Below are positions 44,097 to 53,423 of a stretch of DNA of 64,000 bases, in pieces (within the stretch, counting starts at the first letter, position 1; every line of letters starts with the position of its first letter). This DNA comes from Flavobacteriaceae bacterium (GTDB lineage: Bacteria > Bacteroidota > Bacteroidia > Flavobacteriales > Flavobacteriaceae): the NCBI GenBank assembly GCA_031277535.1, contig JAITMD010000008.1, positions 310,001-374,000 on the forward strand, written 5' to 3'. Both the position numbers and the translations under genes were made by a program. Below the pieces are notes generated by a model. The model did no database searches. It was not told where the DNA came from and saw only the letters and a list, made by a program, of their open reading frames with translations.

Positions 44097-44345
44097 TTAC
44101 TTTCTATTTATTTTTTTTATTACAAATCGGATTAAAGCGGTAGTAAGATAGGTTTTAATATCCTTAGAGCCTCTTATATACGAAGAAACAGCACCAAAAG
44201 TAGAACGAACTAAGTTATTTGGAGTCGTTTCTTCTTTAAGAACATCTACAGACTGTAAAATCTTTTGATAGTGTAAATCGCGTTCCATTTTCAAGATATT
44301 CAAATCTTGATTTATTTCTTCTATTGAGTTATAGTTCTTCTTCAT
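44097..44345 (-). CDS. small hypothetical protein (DUF6327-like) of a YtxH-type unit
   Basis: An 82-residue cytoplasmic protein with a helical N-terminus (SIEEINQDLNILKMERDLHYQKI) and a basic C-terminal end. I believe it matches a small flavobacterial family found beside YtxH and holin-like stress proteins, but I am not sure of the number. It is the last gene of a leftward unit of three (45066 to 44097). Confidence 0.72.
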   Translation of the reverse strand: MKKNYNSIEEINQDLNILKMERDLHYQKILQSVDVLKEETTPNNLVRSTFGAVSSYIRGSKDIKTYLTTALIRFVIKKINRK

Positions 44346-44356
44346 TGGTCTTTTGA

Positions 44357-44707
44357 TTAGTCATTAAGGATTATCTCAGAAAGTTTCTTTATTACAGGTC
44401 GCTCTACAATTGTTTTTCTACAAGAGTAAGCAAGTATTGTAATTAAGATATAAAATGCTCCAACAATTAAAAAACCTAAGTAATAACTCTTCAATGCACT
44501 ACCAATAGCAAATGCTGTAGCTAAAGACAAGAAAAGTAGAGCCATCATACCGAATAAACTCAGTAAGATGAAAGTCATAAATTGAGTAGAAGCCTTTACG
44601 CTTATTTTAAATCCCCATAAGCGATAATATTCTAAACTCGTATTAAGATATGCTTCTGAACTCTTTTTAATTTCGTTAAGCTCTTCTTTGACTTCGTTAA
44701 ATGCCAT
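44357..44707 (-). CDS. holin-superfamily III / DUF1469-like membrane protein
   Basis: A 116-residue protein with an amphipathic N-terminal helix and two long hydrophobic segments (about 43-69 and 73-97), the layout of the Phage_holin_3_6 (YqjE-like) family. These are envelope-stress proteins in cellular genomes, not phage genes; no other phage gene is nearby. It lies 17 bases after the YtxH gene and 11 bases before the DUF6327-like gene, and the trio is a common flavobacterial set. Confidence 0.82.
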   Translation of the reverse strand: MAFNEVKEELNEIKKSSEAYLNTSLEYYRLWGFKISVKASTQFMTFILLSLFGMMALLFLSLATAFAIGSALKSYYLGFLIVGAFYILITILAYSCRKTIVERPVIKKLSEIILND

Positions 44708-44724
44708 TGTAATTTGTTATGATA

Positions 44725-45066
44725 TTATTTTTTAGCTGCTTCTACTACTTCTCCTGCTTGTGCTTTTAATTCAGCAATTTTAGCTTCTAAAGCTGCAATT
44801 ACTTCCTCTCTTTTCTTACCAGCATTGTGAACTAATTTCTCAACATCTGCTTCAACATCATGTTTTTTGCGTTGCACTACTCCGCGAACTTGTTTTTTTA
44901 GATCATCAATTTTATCACTTAAATCATCTTTCGTTTCATTAAATGTTCTTTTGATTTTTCTACGTGTTTTTTTTCCTTCATCTGGAGCGAATAAAATTCC
45001 AAGACCTGCTCCAACCACAGCACCAGCTAATATCGCAATCGCTGTATTTCCTAAATTCTTTGACAT
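44725..45066 (-). CDS. YtxH domain-containing protein
   Basis: A 113-residue protein with the YtxH start: a Gly/Ala-rich membrane segment (TAIAILAGAVVGAGLGILFAP), then DEGKKTRRKI and a long Lys/Asp/Glu-rich helix likely to form a coiled coil. YtxH proteins are linked to general stress in Firmicutes and Bacteroidota, with no known reaction. It is the first gene of the leftward trio. Confidence 0.88.
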   Translation of the reverse strand: MSKNLGNTAIAILAGAVVGAGLGILFAPDEGKKTRRKIKRTFNETKDDLSDKIDDLKKQVRGVVQRKKHDVEADVEKLVHNAGKKREEVIAALEAKIAELKAQAGEVVEAAKK

Positions 45067-45101
45067 AACAATATTTTTTTAAGTTTGATATCCTAAAGAT
45101 A

Positions 45102-45144
45102 TTAAAAAAAACGGGTTTTAACAGTTAATAAACCGTTAAAACCC
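45102..45144 (-). terminator. glnS terminator
   Basis: GGGTTTTAAC (45113-45122) pairs with GTTAAAACCC (45135-45144). Read leftward, a run of eight T follows. Confidence 0.85.
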
Positions 45145-45177
45145 ATTTTGAGAATTTAAGAAATGCTAATTATTAGT

Positions 45178-46860
45178 CTATTTTGTTTCTACTTTTGCCC
45201 AAGTATCTTTCAAACCAACAGTTTTATTGATAATTAGATTATTAGTAGTACTTTCTTTATCTACACAGAAGTAACCAATGCGTTGGAATTGAAACTGTTC
45301 TCCTACTTTAGCTTCTTTTAAACTTGGCTCCAAATAACCTTTTACAATAGTTAATGAATTTGGATTGACAAATTCTAAGAAATCAACTTCTTTATTTCCG
45401 TCAGGGTTTTCATCTGTAAACAAACGATCATAAATACGTACTTCTGCTTCTACAGCATGTGATACTGATACCCAATGAATAGTTCCTTTTACTTTTCGTT
45501 TGCTTGCTTCACTACCACTACCACTTCTACTGTCTGGATCATAAGTAGCATGGATTTCTATGATATTGCCATTTTCATCTTTTACAACGCTTTCTCCTTT
45601 AATGATATAAGCATTTTTTAGACGAACTTCTTTTCCTAAAGTTAGTCTAAAGAATTTGCTGTTTGCTTCTTCTTTAAAATCTTCTTGTTCAATATAAAGC
45701 TCTTTAGAGAAAGGAATTTGACGATAAGTCATTATTTCCTCTTCTGGATTGTTTTCTGCTTCCAACCATTCTTCTTGCCCTTCAGGATAATTAGTGATAA
45801 TTAACTTCACAGGATCTAAAACAGCCATTACACGAGGTGTAATTTTATTCAAGTCTTCACGAACACAGAATTCTAATAAAGAAACGTCAATTAAGTTATC
45901 GCGCTTTGCAATTCCGATTGTATCTGCAAAGTTACGAATAGAAGTAGGTGTATATCCTCTTCTTCTCATTCCTGAAATCGTTGACATACGTGGATCATCC
46001 CAACCATTAACATGTCCTTCATTTACCAAACGAGCTAATTTACGTTTACTTACTACTGTATGTGATAGGTTACGGCGTGCAAACTCTCTTTGTTTTGGTC
46101 TAATGTTTCCATCAGCAACAATTTGATCTAAGAACCAATCATACAACTCTCTATGAGGTAAAAACTCTAATGTACAGAATGAGTGAGAAATACTTTCTAA
46201 GTAATCACTTTCACCATGTGCCCAGTCGTACATTGGGTAGATACACCAATCATTTTTAGTTCTGTGGTGAGATTTTTTAATGATACGGTACATGATAGGA
46301 TCACGCATCAACATATTGGTGTGTGTCATATCAATTTTAGCTCTTAAGATATGAGTTCCTTCTTCAAATTCTCCTTTTTTCATTCTTTCAAATAAATCAA
46401 GGTTCTCTTCTACTGAACGATTTCTATAAGGACTATCTATACCAGGTGTAGTTGGAGTTCCTTTCTGAGTAGCCATTTCTTCTGAAGTTTGGCTATCTAC
46501 ATATGCTTTTCCGTCTTTTATTAATTGGATTGTCCAATCATATAGTTGCTGGAAATAGTCAGAAGCATAAACTTCATTTGCCCATTTGTAACCAAGCCAC
46601 TCTACGTCGTTTTTGATTGCGTCAACAAATTCCTGTTCTTCCTTAGACGGATTCGTATCATCAAAGCGCAAGTTTACTGGCGCATTGTATCGCAATCCTA
46701 ATCCGAAGTTTAAACAAATAGAACTCGCATGACCTATGTGTAAATAACCATTAGGCTCAGGCGGGAAACGGAAATGAAGTTGTTCTGTTGGCAAACCATT
46801 TTTGATATCCTCTTCAATGATTTGCTCAATAAAGTTTAATGATTTCTCTTTTGTTGACAT
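45178..46860 (-). CDS. glnS: glutamine--tRNA ligase
   Basis: A class I synthetase of 560 residues with RFPPEPNGYLHIGHASSICLNFGL (HIGH motif), the DDTNP block and the KMSKS-type VVSKRKLARLV, followed by the two beta-barrel anticodon domains. Having both glnS and gltX means glutaminyl-tRNA is made directly and not only through the amidotransferase route. A TACCTTTG minus-7 box lies at 46881-46888 and a terminator follows at 45102-45144, so it is a single-gene unit. Confidence 0.97.
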   Translation of the reverse strand: MSTKEKSLNFIEQIIEEDIKNGLPTEQLHFRFPPEPNGYLHIGHASSICLNFGLGLRYNAPVNLRFDDTNPSKEEQEFVDAIKNDVEWLGYKWANEVYASDYFQQLYDWTIQLIKDGKAYVDSQTSEEMATQKGTPTTPGIDSPYRNRSVEENLDLFERMKKGEFEEGTHILRAKIDMTHTNMLMRDPIMYRIIKKSHHRTKNDWCIYPMYDWAHGESDYLESISHSFCTLEFLPHRELYDWFLDQIVADGNIRPKQREFARRNLSHTVVSKRKLARLVNEGHVNGWDDPRMSTISGMRRRGYTPTSIRNFADTIGIAKRDNLIDVSLLEFCVREDLNKITPRVMAVLDPVKLIITNYPEGQEEWLEAENNPEEEIMTYRQIPFSKELYIEQEDFKEEANSKFFRLTLGKEVRLKNAYIIKGESVVKDENGNIIEIHATYDPDSRSGSGSEASKRKVKGTIHWVSVSHAVEAEVRIYDRLFTDENPDGNKEVDFLEFVNPNSLTIVKGYLEPSLKEAKVGEQFQFQRIGYFCVDKESTTNNLIINKTVGLKDTWAKVETK

Positions 46861-46880
46861 GGATATAATTATTATAACTA

Positions 46881-46888
46881 CAAAGGTA
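46881..46888 (-). promoter_or_regulatory. minus-7 promoter box of glnS
   Basis: The minus strand reads TACCTTTG, matching TAnnTTTG, 21 bases before the ATG at 46860. Confidence 0.5.
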
Positions 46889-46989
46889 TCAAAAAACTAT
46901 ACAATTCGGAGCCGTTTTATAGGAACTTCATTAAAAATGACTAAAATTAATTCGTACTTTTAGCACTCATTAAATTAATACATTAGACA

Positions 46990-47346
46990 ATGGGAATTAT
47001 TAAATTGAATAATATCAGAACATTTTCTTTTCATGGATGCATGGATGAAGAAGCAAAGATTGGTTCGGACTACCGTGTTGATTTAACAGCAAAAGGCGAT
47101 TTTACAAATGCTGCTGCATCAGATGAATTAGTTGATGCTATTGATTATGTACATTTGAATCGAATTGTAAAAGAAGAAATGGATATTCGTGCTAAATTAT
47201 TAGAGCACGTAGCACAACGTATAATCAAAAGAATCATATTTGAAATCGATATGGTGGAAGAAGTGACAGTATGTGTATCAAAAATAAACCCTCCAATAGG
47301 TGGTGATGTTGAATCGGTAACGATTGAAATGCACGGAGTTAGATAA
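46990..47346 (+). CDS. folB: dihydroneopterin aldolase
   Basis: FolB cleaves 7,8-dihydroneopterin in folate synthesis. The 118-residue length is usual. The N-terminal block FHGCMDEEAKIGSDYRVDL and the central DAIDYVHLNRIVKEEM and LLEHVAQRI match the family, as does KINPPIGGDVESVTIE near the end. The gene is divergent from glnS and followed by tRNA-Cys. No other folate genes are in the window. Confidence 0.93.
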   Translation: MGIIKLNNIRTFSFHGCMDEEAKIGSDYRVDLTAKGDFTNAAASDELVDAIDYVHLNRIVKEEMDIRAKLLEHVAQRIIKRIIFEIDMVEEVTVCVSKINPPIGGDVESVTIEMHGVR

Positions 47347-47407
47347 ATTGTCAATTTTTTTGAGTAAAAAAATATGCAAATAGGTTTTTATTATTCAAAA
47401 TAATTGC

Positions 47408-47415
47408 TAAGTTTG
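47408..47415 (+). promoter_or_regulatory. minus-7 promoter box of tRNA-Cys
   Basis: TAAGTTTG matches TAnnTTTG and lies 20 bases before the mature tRNA 5-prime end. Confidence 0.55.
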
Positions 47416-47434
47416 CAATCCAATTCGGAACAAT

Positions 47435-47505
47435 GGCTTCGTGTCCGAGTGGCTAGGAAGCGGTCTGCAAAACCGTCTACAGCGGTTCGAATCCGCTCGA
47501 AGCCT
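47435..47505 (+). tRNA. tRNA-Cys (anticodon GCA)
   Basis: The acceptor arms GGCTTCG (47435-47441) and CGAAGCC (47498-47504) pair perfectly, with discriminator T. The anticodon loop CTGCAAA gives GCA between GCGGT and ACCGT arms, and the T arm has GGTTCGAATCC. CCA is not encoded. A hairpin terminator follows at once. Confidence 0.96.
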
Positions 47506-47508
47506 CAA

Positions 47509-47541
47509 CAAAAAGGATAGTTATTTAACTATCCTTTTTTT
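47509..47541 (+). terminator. tRNA-Cys terminator
   Basis: AAAAAGGATAGTTA (47510-47523) pairs with TAACTATCCTTTTT (47526-47539). The T-run begins in the right arm. Confidence 0.85.
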
Positions 47542-47554
47542 ATGCCTTAAAATG

Positions 47555-47589
47555 AAAAAAGCGATTAGTATGTTACTAATCGCTTTTTT
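47555..47589 (-). terminator. terminator of the LysE-family gene
   Basis: AAAAAAGCGATTAGTA (47555-47570) pairs perfectly with TACTAATCGCTTTTTT (47574-47589), 4 bases beyond the stop at 47593. It is symmetrical and could work in both directions. Confidence 0.82.
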
Positions 47590-47592
47590 ACA

Positions 47593-48273
47593 TTATTTTG
47601 TTTGTCCTATTTTAGGTAAAGGAATCGGCAATTCTCCATTTGATTTTGGCATAAATGCTTTAGCCATAATTACTATTCCAAAAATCATAAGTAGTACACT
47701 ACTTACTTTTTTAACTTTTAAAATATTATGAGGTGTTAGTTTTTTTCTAAGTTGTTTTGCCAGAAATATTTTGAACAAATCTGTTACAAAATAAGCTGTA
47801 ATGGCAAAAGAGAAGAAGCGAAACATACGCTCTGTATTCATGTCCATCTTTGGACCTAAAGTAATGATGATTGCTAACCAGAAACCTAATACCCCTACAT
47901 TAATGAAATTTAATAAGAAACCTTTAGCAAATAGATTCAAATAATCTCTACGCAAGTTAGGTGGAGCTATTTGTAGGGTATGTACTTGTACTCTTTTTAG
48001 TTTTACAAAGGATATAATTCCATAGGTAAGCATTAAAATCCCTCCAAAAATAAATAAAGCAGGTTCATCTTTAATAGAGTTTATCAATCGGAAACTACTA
48101 AAAAAAGCAATAGAAAAAAATAAAGCATCAGCTATAATTACCCCTAAGTCAAAGGCAATAGCTGCTTTAAATCCCCGCGTTATACTTGTTTCAATAAGAA
48201 TAAAAAAAACAGGGCCAATCATAAAGCTCAAAAAGATCCCTAAGGTTACACCTGTAATTAAATCGTCAATCAT
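47593..48273 (-). CDS. LysE-family amino acid exporter
   Basis: A 226-residue inner-membrane protein with about six hydrophobic segments. It begins with GVTLGIFLSFMIGPVFFILIETSITRGFKAAIAFDLGV, the LysE/RhtB start, including the conserved G-P region. Members export amino acids or related small molecules; the substrate cannot be read from sequence. It is a single leftward gene between two terminators. Confidence 0.88.
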   Translation of the reverse strand: MIDDLITGVTLGIFLSFMIGPVFFILIETSITRGFKAAIAFDLGVIIADALFFSIAFFSSFRLINSIKDEPALFIFGGILMLTYGIISFVKLKRVQVHTLQIAPPNLRRDYLNLFAKGFLLNFINVGVLGFWLAIIITLGPKMDMNTERMFRFFSFAITAYFVTDLFKIFLAKQLRKKLTPHNILKVKKVSSVLLMIFGIVIMAKAFMPKSNGELPIPLPKIGQTK

Positions 48274-48287
48274 TTTATAGAAATAAA

Positions 48288-48314
48288 AATGCCAATATAG
48301 TTGATATTGGCATT
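48288..48314 (-). terminator. terminator downstream of the head-GIN gene
   Basis: AATGCCAATAT (48288-48298) pairs with ATATTGGCATT (48304-48314). Read leftward a TTTTTATTT tract follows. It lies 69 bases past the stop of the 48383 gene and just before the LysE start. Confidence 0.7.
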
Positions 48315-48382
48315 GAAATTAATTCTGCAAGTTACATTATTTATCATTAAGATAATAATAAAACGGCAATATTATCTGTATG

Positions 48383-49054
48383 TTACTTATCTACTTGCGT
48401 AATAGAACCACCTGCAATTGTCTTTTGATTTATTGTTTTAGGCTTACCGTAGATACGGATGTAACCACCTGCTCTTGTTTTTGCATCTACCAATTCACTT
48501 GCTTTTATTTCTGCAGAACCTCCAGCATTTACTGTTACCATTGTTTGTTTACTTGATAGTTCTGCATTTCTAATAAAACCACCCGCACTTGATAAGATAT
48601 CTTGTACATTAGCTTTACCAGTAAGGTTCACTGTTCCTCCTGTATAAGATTTAATAGTCAATTTATCAGCATCAACTTTCAATTCTACATTTCCTCCTGT
48701 TTTTGCACTAATAGCAAGTAAGTTTGATTTGATTTGCTCTTTTGAAGTAATCTTAGCTCCTTCTTCAGCAATAATTTCGTCTAAAGTATTGTAATATAGA
48801 ATTGCCTTTACATCTCCTCCTTGTAAGCTATTAGAAACACTCATCTTTACTTTAAGTCTTCCATTTTTATTTACAATTTGAACATCATTAGAGTTCGCTC
48901 CTTCTAATTCAATTTTGAATTCTTTCCCTTGTTTTAGGGTTAGTTCAATTTTGTCATAAACATTTAGCTTAGAGAACTCCCCTACTTCTTTTGTGTTTTG
49001 TGCAAAAGAAATAGAACTCATGCTTACAGCTATAAATAATAGTATCTTTTTCAT
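48383..49054 (-). CDS. head-GIN domain protein (DUF2807), secreted
   Basis: The 223-residue protein has a signal peptide ending ISFAQ and then one DUF2807 domain, with the typical repeating strands FSKLNVYDKIELTLKQG, TISAKTGGNVELKVDADKL-type pattern and SAGGFIRNAEL. Such adhesin-like beta-helical domains are very common in Bacteroidota envelope proteins and have no known reaction. It follows rnr with only a 1-base gap, so the two are probably one transcript, with no clear functional link. Confidence 0.88.
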   Translation of the reverse strand: MKKILLFIAVSMSSISFAQNTKEVGEFSKLNVYDKIELTLKQGKEFKIELEGANSNDVQIVNKNGRLKVKMSVSNSLQGGDVKAILYYNTLDEIIAEEGAKITSKEQIKSNLLAISAKTGGNVELKVDADKLTIKSYTGGTVNLTGKANVQDILSSAGGFIRNAELSSKQTMVTVNAGGSAEIKASELVDAKTRAGGYIRIYGKPKTINQKTIAGGSITQVDK

Positions 49055-49055
49055 C

Positions 49056-51233
49056 TTAGTTTATTTTTCTTATGTAATTGAAATCTAATTGTTTTTTTAC
49101 TAAGTCAGCGTTTTTCACTGTAATGATCACCTCATCTCCTAACTGAATTAGGTTTTTTGTTGCCTGTCCTACCATTGCATATTGTTTTTCATCAAACACA
49201 TAGTAGTCATCACGTATTTCACGGATACGCACCATTCCTTCACATTTGTTATCTACTAATTCTACGTAAATACCCCATTCTGTAACACCCGAAATAACAC
49301 CCAAAAACTCTTTGTCTTTTTGGTCTTGCATATACTTCACTTGCATATACTTGATACTATCTCTTTCAGCATTAGCAGCCAGGTTTTCTCGTGATGAACA
49401 ATGTGCACATTTAGATTCATATTCCTCTGCATTTACACTGGCTCCATTGTCTAAGTAATATTGTAAAAGACGATGAGCCATAACATCAGGATAACGACGT
49501 ATTGGTGATGTAAAGTGTGAATAATAGTCAAACGCTAATCCGTAGTGCCCAATATTCTGAGTAGAGTAACTTGCTTTACTCATTGTACGGATAGTTAATG
49601 TATCTACTAAGTTCTGTTCTTTCTTTCCATTTACATCTTTCAATAGCTTGTTTAATGATGCAGATATACTTCCTTTAGACTTTAAGTTAATGGTATGTCC
49701 AAATTTAGAAATCACCGACTGTAATCCAAATAATTTGTCCATATCTGGTTCATCGTGAATACGGTATACAAAAGTTTTCTTTTGTTTTCCAATAAATTCA
49801 GAAACCTTTCTATTAGCCAATAACATAAACTCTTCAATCAAGTGATTAGCATCTTTAGCTACTTTAAAGAAAACGCCTATTGGTTCGTCATTTTCATTTA
49901 AGTTGAAACGAACTTCTACTTTATCAAAAGAGATAGCTCCATTACTCATGCGTTTAGCACGTAGTATTTTTGCTAATTCATCCAGTTTAAGTGTAGCAGC
50001 AGCTACCTCATCACTTACTTTTTGATCTGCTCCTGTCAAAGAAATAGCAGCTGGTATTGTACTGTCTTTTGTTTCGATGATGTACTGTGCTTCTTCATAA
50101 GCCATACGTTGGTCAGAATGTGTAACTGTTCGACCAAACCATTTATTTACTATCTCAGCTTTTTCGTTTAATTCAAATACAGCAGAGAAAGTAAACTTGT
50201 CTTCATGTGGACGAAGTGAACAAGCAAAGTTAGACAATACTTCCGGCAACATTGGAATAGTACGATCCACTAAATAAACAGAAGTACCTCTTTCAAATGC
50301 CTCAGCATCTAATATTGTTCCTTCTTTCACATAATGAGATACATCAGCAATATGTACTCCAATTTCATAATTTCCATTTTCTAAGACTTGGAATGATAAA
50401 GCATCATCAAAGTCTTTTGCATCTTTAGGATCTATTGTAAACGTTAATACATCACGCATATCACGTCTTTTGGCAACTTCTTCAGCGTTTATTGAAGTAT
50501 CCAAATTATTAGCAAACTCTTCTATTTCTTTTGGAAATTCAGAAGGAAGACCATACTCTGCTAAAATAGCGTGTATTTCAGTATTGTGTTCTCCTTGTTT
50601 ACCAAGTGATTTTAATACACGTCCAAATGGGCTATCTGCTTTTGTAGGCCAATCTTCTATTTCTACAAGTACAACTTCTCCATCTTTTGCTTCTCCAACC
50701 TTTTCTTTTGGAACAAAAATGTCAGTGTACATTTTAGGATCTGCAGTAGCAACAAAAGCAAAGTTTTTATGAATCTGAATTACACCAACAAACTGTGTTT
50801 TGTGTCTTTCAAGTATTTCCACAACCTCTCCTTCTGGTTTCTTACCACTGCGTTTGTTATATACATACGCATGTACAGTATCTCCATCCAAAGCCTTGTT
50901 TAGGTTGTTTGTAGGGATAAATACATCGTCTTCTAACATCTCACTAACTAAGTAAGCTGTTTTACGGCTTGTCATATCAATAGTACCTTCGATATAATTA
51001 GCTTTCGGTATAAACTTGTATTTACCTGTTTCTACTTCTTCTATTTTGTCTTTAGCTACTAAGAACTTCAGTTCTTTTATAATCTCATTTCTGCCTTGGG
51101 TATCAACTACCTCCATTTGTGCAGCAATTTGTTTATAGTTAAGAGATTTTCCTCCACTTTTAGCTAATATCTTTAATATTTTAGCCGCAAAGTCAAATTC
51201 TTTCTTTTTCTTATGTTTAATTTTTTTTGCCAT
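49056..51233 (-). CDS. rnr: ribonuclease R
   Basis: A 3-prime to 5-prime exoribonuclease of 725 residues that degrades structured RNA. Domains in order are an N-terminal winged-helix/OB region (GKSLNYKQIAAQM), two cold-shock-like domains, the RNB catalytic domain with DPKDAKDFDDALSF (metal-binding aspartates), and a C-terminal S1 domain (GVISGVTEWGIYVELVDNKCEGMVRI-type). All catalytic features look intact. A TACATTTAG sequence on the minus strand near 51282-51290 could be its minus-7 box. It is the first gene of a two-gene leftward unit. Confidence 0.96.
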   Translation of the reverse strand: MAKKIKHKKKKEFDFAAKILKILAKSGGKSLNYKQIAAQMEVVDTQGRNEIIKELKFLVAKDKIEEVETGKYKFIPKANYIEGTIDMTSRKTAYLVSEMLEDDVFIPTNNLNKALDGDTVHAYVYNKRSGKKPEGEVVEILERHKTQFVGVIQIHKNFAFVATADPKMYTDIFVPKEKVGEAKDGEVVLVEIEDWPTKADSPFGRVLKSLGKQGEHNTEIHAILAEYGLPSEFPKEIEEFANNLDTSINAEEVAKRRDMRDVLTFTIDPKDAKDFDDALSFQVLENGNYEIGVHIADVSHYVKEGTILDAEAFERGTSVYLVDRTIPMLPEVLSNFACSLRPHEDKFTFSAVFELNEKAEIVNKWFGRTVTHSDQRMAYEEAQYIIETKDSTIPAAISLTGADQKVSDEVAAATLKLDELAKILRAKRMSNGAISFDKVEVRFNLNENDEPIGVFFKVAKDANHLIEEFMLLANRKVSEFIGKQKKTFVYRIHDEPDMDKLFGLQSVISKFGHTINLKSKGSISASLNKLLKDVNGKKEQNLVDTLTIRTMSKASYSTQNIGHYGLAFDYYSHFTSPIRRYPDVMAHRLLQYYLDNGASVNAEEYESKCAHCSSRENLAANAERDSIKYMQVKYMQDQKDKEFLGVISGVTEWGIYVELVDNKCEGMVRIREIRDDYYVFDEKQYAMVGQATKNLIQLGDEVIITVKNADLVKKQLDFNYIRKIN

Positions 51234-51552
51234 TTTTTAATTCATTTGTCTACCTTAAAATAGGGACGGTAAATATCACTAAATGTACGAATTACTAACC
51301 GTTTTATCCTATTTTTAGTATTATTTTAATTTGATGTTATCTGTCAACGATACAATTTCTTCATTTGTAGCTAAGATGTAGAAGAAATTTGGATTGATAT
51401 AACTTCTTAGTAGAGGAAGATGAAGTTATTCTATTCTTTTATTAATCGTTGATTAGTGTATTGTACCTATTTATTTGTGGTACATTTGATAGTGCAAATT
51501 TAGGATGCTCAAGTTTATTTTCCAAAAACTCACTCAAAAAGAGTATTTAAAT
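51234..51552. other. intergenic stretch upstream of rnr
   Basis: No gene is visible. The part nearest rnr should hold its promoter; otherwise I see nothing in it. Confidence 0.5.
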
Positions 51553-51603
51553 AAGGCAAAAAAGCAAGAATAAAATGCTATTGCGAATCATTCTTGCTTT
51601 ATT
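51553..51603 (-). terminator. terminator of the MORN-type gene pair
   Basis: AAAGCAAGAAT (51561-51571) pairs with ATTCTTGCTTT (51590-51600). Read leftward a T-run follows. Confidence 0.8.
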
Positions 51604-51620
51604 TTTAAGTGTAGAGTAGA

Positions 51621-52217
51621 CTAGTAAAGGTCAAAATTATAATCGAACTTACCATTTTTGTAATACTCTATTCTTACTGCTTCTCCGTTTATAAAGAAAG
51701 TTTTCTCATCAATTTTTCCTTTGTCAGTGTACTTAACTTCTTCGGTTTGGACACCATCTACGAAGGTACGTAAGTACTTTGCTTTTCCATTTTCGTAGTA
51801 GCTAGTAGCTTGTTCCCTTATACCGTTTTTGTACAAGTCATCAGAGTAAAGGTGACCGTCATCTTCATAGAATCTTGATAGACCATCTTGTAACCCATTT
51901 TTATATGAGTATACTGCCTTTTGTTTTCCATTCTCATAATACGATTTGTGAACTCCCTCTCGTTTACCTTCAACGTATTTTCCTTCAAGGAATAACAATC
52001 CATTAGAGTAGTATCTTTTTTTAATTCCCTTGCGTAGTCCATTTTCAAACGTGACGTCTTCTATTACAATATTGTAGTTGTTGACTATTTGAATTTTTCC
52101 ATTCAGAGGTTTGCCGTCTAGTTCAAAGGATACAGCATCAATTATGTCTTGTGCGTATGTAGTAGATGTTAGACAAGTTAACATCATATATGCAATTGTA
52201 TATATTACTTTATTCAT
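51621..52217 (-). CDS. secreted MORN/YwqK-type repeat protein 2
   Basis: A 198-residue protein from the ATG at 52217; a TTG 15 bases upstream is less likely. After a signal peptide (ending TTYAQ) it has about six repeats of the MORN/YwqK kind, with cores such as YYSNGLLFLEGKYVEGKREG, YYENGKQKAVYSYKNGLQDG and FYEDDGHLYSDDLYKNG. The name antitoxin attached to this family in databases is poorly founded; MORN repeats mainly bind lipid or protein. It overlaps its larger paralog by 8 bases and ends at a clear terminator. Confidence 0.83.
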   Translation of the reverse strand: MNKVIYTIAYMMLTCLTSTTYAQDIIDAVSFELDGKPLNGKIQIVNNYNIVIEDVTFENGLRKGIKKRYYSNGLLFLEGKYVEGKREGVHKSYYENGKQKAVYSYKNGLQDGLSRFYEDDGHLYSDDLYKNGIREQATSYYENGKAKYLRTFVDGVQTEEVKYTDKGKIDEKTFFINGEAVRIEYYKNGKFDYNFDLY

Positions 52218-53097
52218 CTTCTTTAGGATCAAAATTATTAATAGCTTCTATGACTAGAGGTTCATAGACACTTCTGTATATAATATCTGTTTGGTCTATA
52301 AGTTTACCTTTGTAATTATGGATAGTAGGGTTTCCTTGTTCTACTCCATTTTTGAATATTCTTCTCAAATACACATCTCCTGTTACATATTGTCTATATT
52401 CTCCATCTATCAATCCATTTTTGTAGTATATATCCTTTACCATGTTTCCCTTTGAATCTTTAACTATTCTTTGTCCTTCTCTTTTTCCTTTGACATAGTT
52501 ACTTGTATCTAACGTAGAACCTGATGAAGAATATTTTATCAAAGGGCCATCTTTTAAGTCGTTTTTGTAGATTGCTCTACTTTTTACTTTTCCATTAAGA
52601 TAATAACTTATTGTTTCTCCATCTAATTTATCCTGTATATAGGTTTGTTTTAGTACGAGTTTTCCTTTGCTATAGTCTTTACTTATCCCATTTAATAGGC
52701 CACCTTTGTAACTAGCCTCTATAATTAGGCTTCCTTTTATGTCATAGGTTTTAGATATTCCATCTTCATATCCATTGACATATGTATCTATTGCAGCTAT
52801 CTTACCATCTTCATAGTATTTTGTCACAGTACCATTTAATACGCCATTTTTATAGGTTTTGTCATGTTTTAGTGTACCATCACTATAGTATCCTTTATTG
52901 TTTCCATTCTTGACACCATTCACTAATGTTGCTTCTTCTGCTAATTGCTTATTGGCATAATAGCATTTTATTTTACCATTGATAGGTTTGTCACTATCAA
53001 CGTACTTATATGTCCCATCGTCAATTTGCGCATATATACTGACTGAGCATAAGGTAAGAAGCGTTAAAACGAAGTATTTGATTCTATCTTTTTTCAT
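52210..53097 (-). CDS. secreted MORN/YwqK-type repeat protein 1
   Basis: A 295-residue protein with a signal peptide ending SIYAQ and about ten MORN/YwqK-like repeats (for example YYSDGTLKHDKTYKNGVLNG, YYEDGKIAAIDTYVNGYEDG and YYLNGKVKSRAIYKNDLKDG). It is paralogous to the gene it overlaps. It probably lies in the periplasm or on the cell surface. No toxin gene is near, so I do not read it as an antitoxin. Confidence 0.85.
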   Translation of the reverse strand: MKKDRIKYFVLTLLTLCSVSIYAQIDDGTYKYVDSDKPINGKIKCYYANKQLAEEATLVNGVKNGNNKGYYSDGTLKHDKTYKNGVLNGTVTKYYEDGKIAAIDTYVNGYEDGISKTYDIKGSLIIEASYKGGLLNGISKDYSKGKLVLKQTYIQDKLDGETISYYLNGKVKSRAIYKNDLKDGPLIKYSSSGSTLDTSNYVKGKREGQRIVKDSKGNMVKDIYYKNGLIDGEYRQYVTGDVYLRRIFKNGVEQGNPTIHNYKGKLIDQTDIIYRSVYEPLVIEAINNFDPKEDE

Positions 53098-53423
53098 GTT
53101 GCTTTTTTATTAAGTAGGCGAAAAATTACTTTAAAGGTACTCAATTCTAATGGTTTAAGGTCTTTTTTTAATCGAGACTTTAAGAGATGAACTACTAAAG
53201 AGAAATCAGCTTTTCGATCTTTTTAGTAGATACTTATGCGCTTATTAAATGTTCTTGTGTAAGAAAATTGATTTGTTTTTATCCATTAAAAAAGTTGCTA
53301 TTTCAAGCGTTTTGTATTTGTAATATCTTCAACATAGTGAAGAATATTTATGCTTATTGTTTATATTTTGCTAATTGTATTTAAATTTTTGTACTTTAGA
53401 ATAAACCAATAAAAACTAATTTT
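53098..53423. other. divergent intergenic region
   Basis: This 326-bp gap lies between the leftward MORN pair and the rightward acyl-CoA synthetase. A TTTTG - 21 nt - TACTTTA arrangement about 30 bases before the ATG at 53424 may be the rightward promoter. No gene is seen. Confidence 0.5.

Noticed and set aside
44357..44707. Holin-family gene as sign of a prophage
   Set aside because: The family is a cellular envelope-stress group in this setting and no other phage gene is present in the window.
47441..47731. 96-residue open frame over the tRNA-Cys
   Set aside because: It begins inside the tRNA, runs through two terminators and into the antisense of the LysE gene.
51621..53097. YwqK antitoxin annotation for the two MORN-type proteins
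   Set aside because: No toxin partner is near, both proteins carry signal peptides and the family name is historical.
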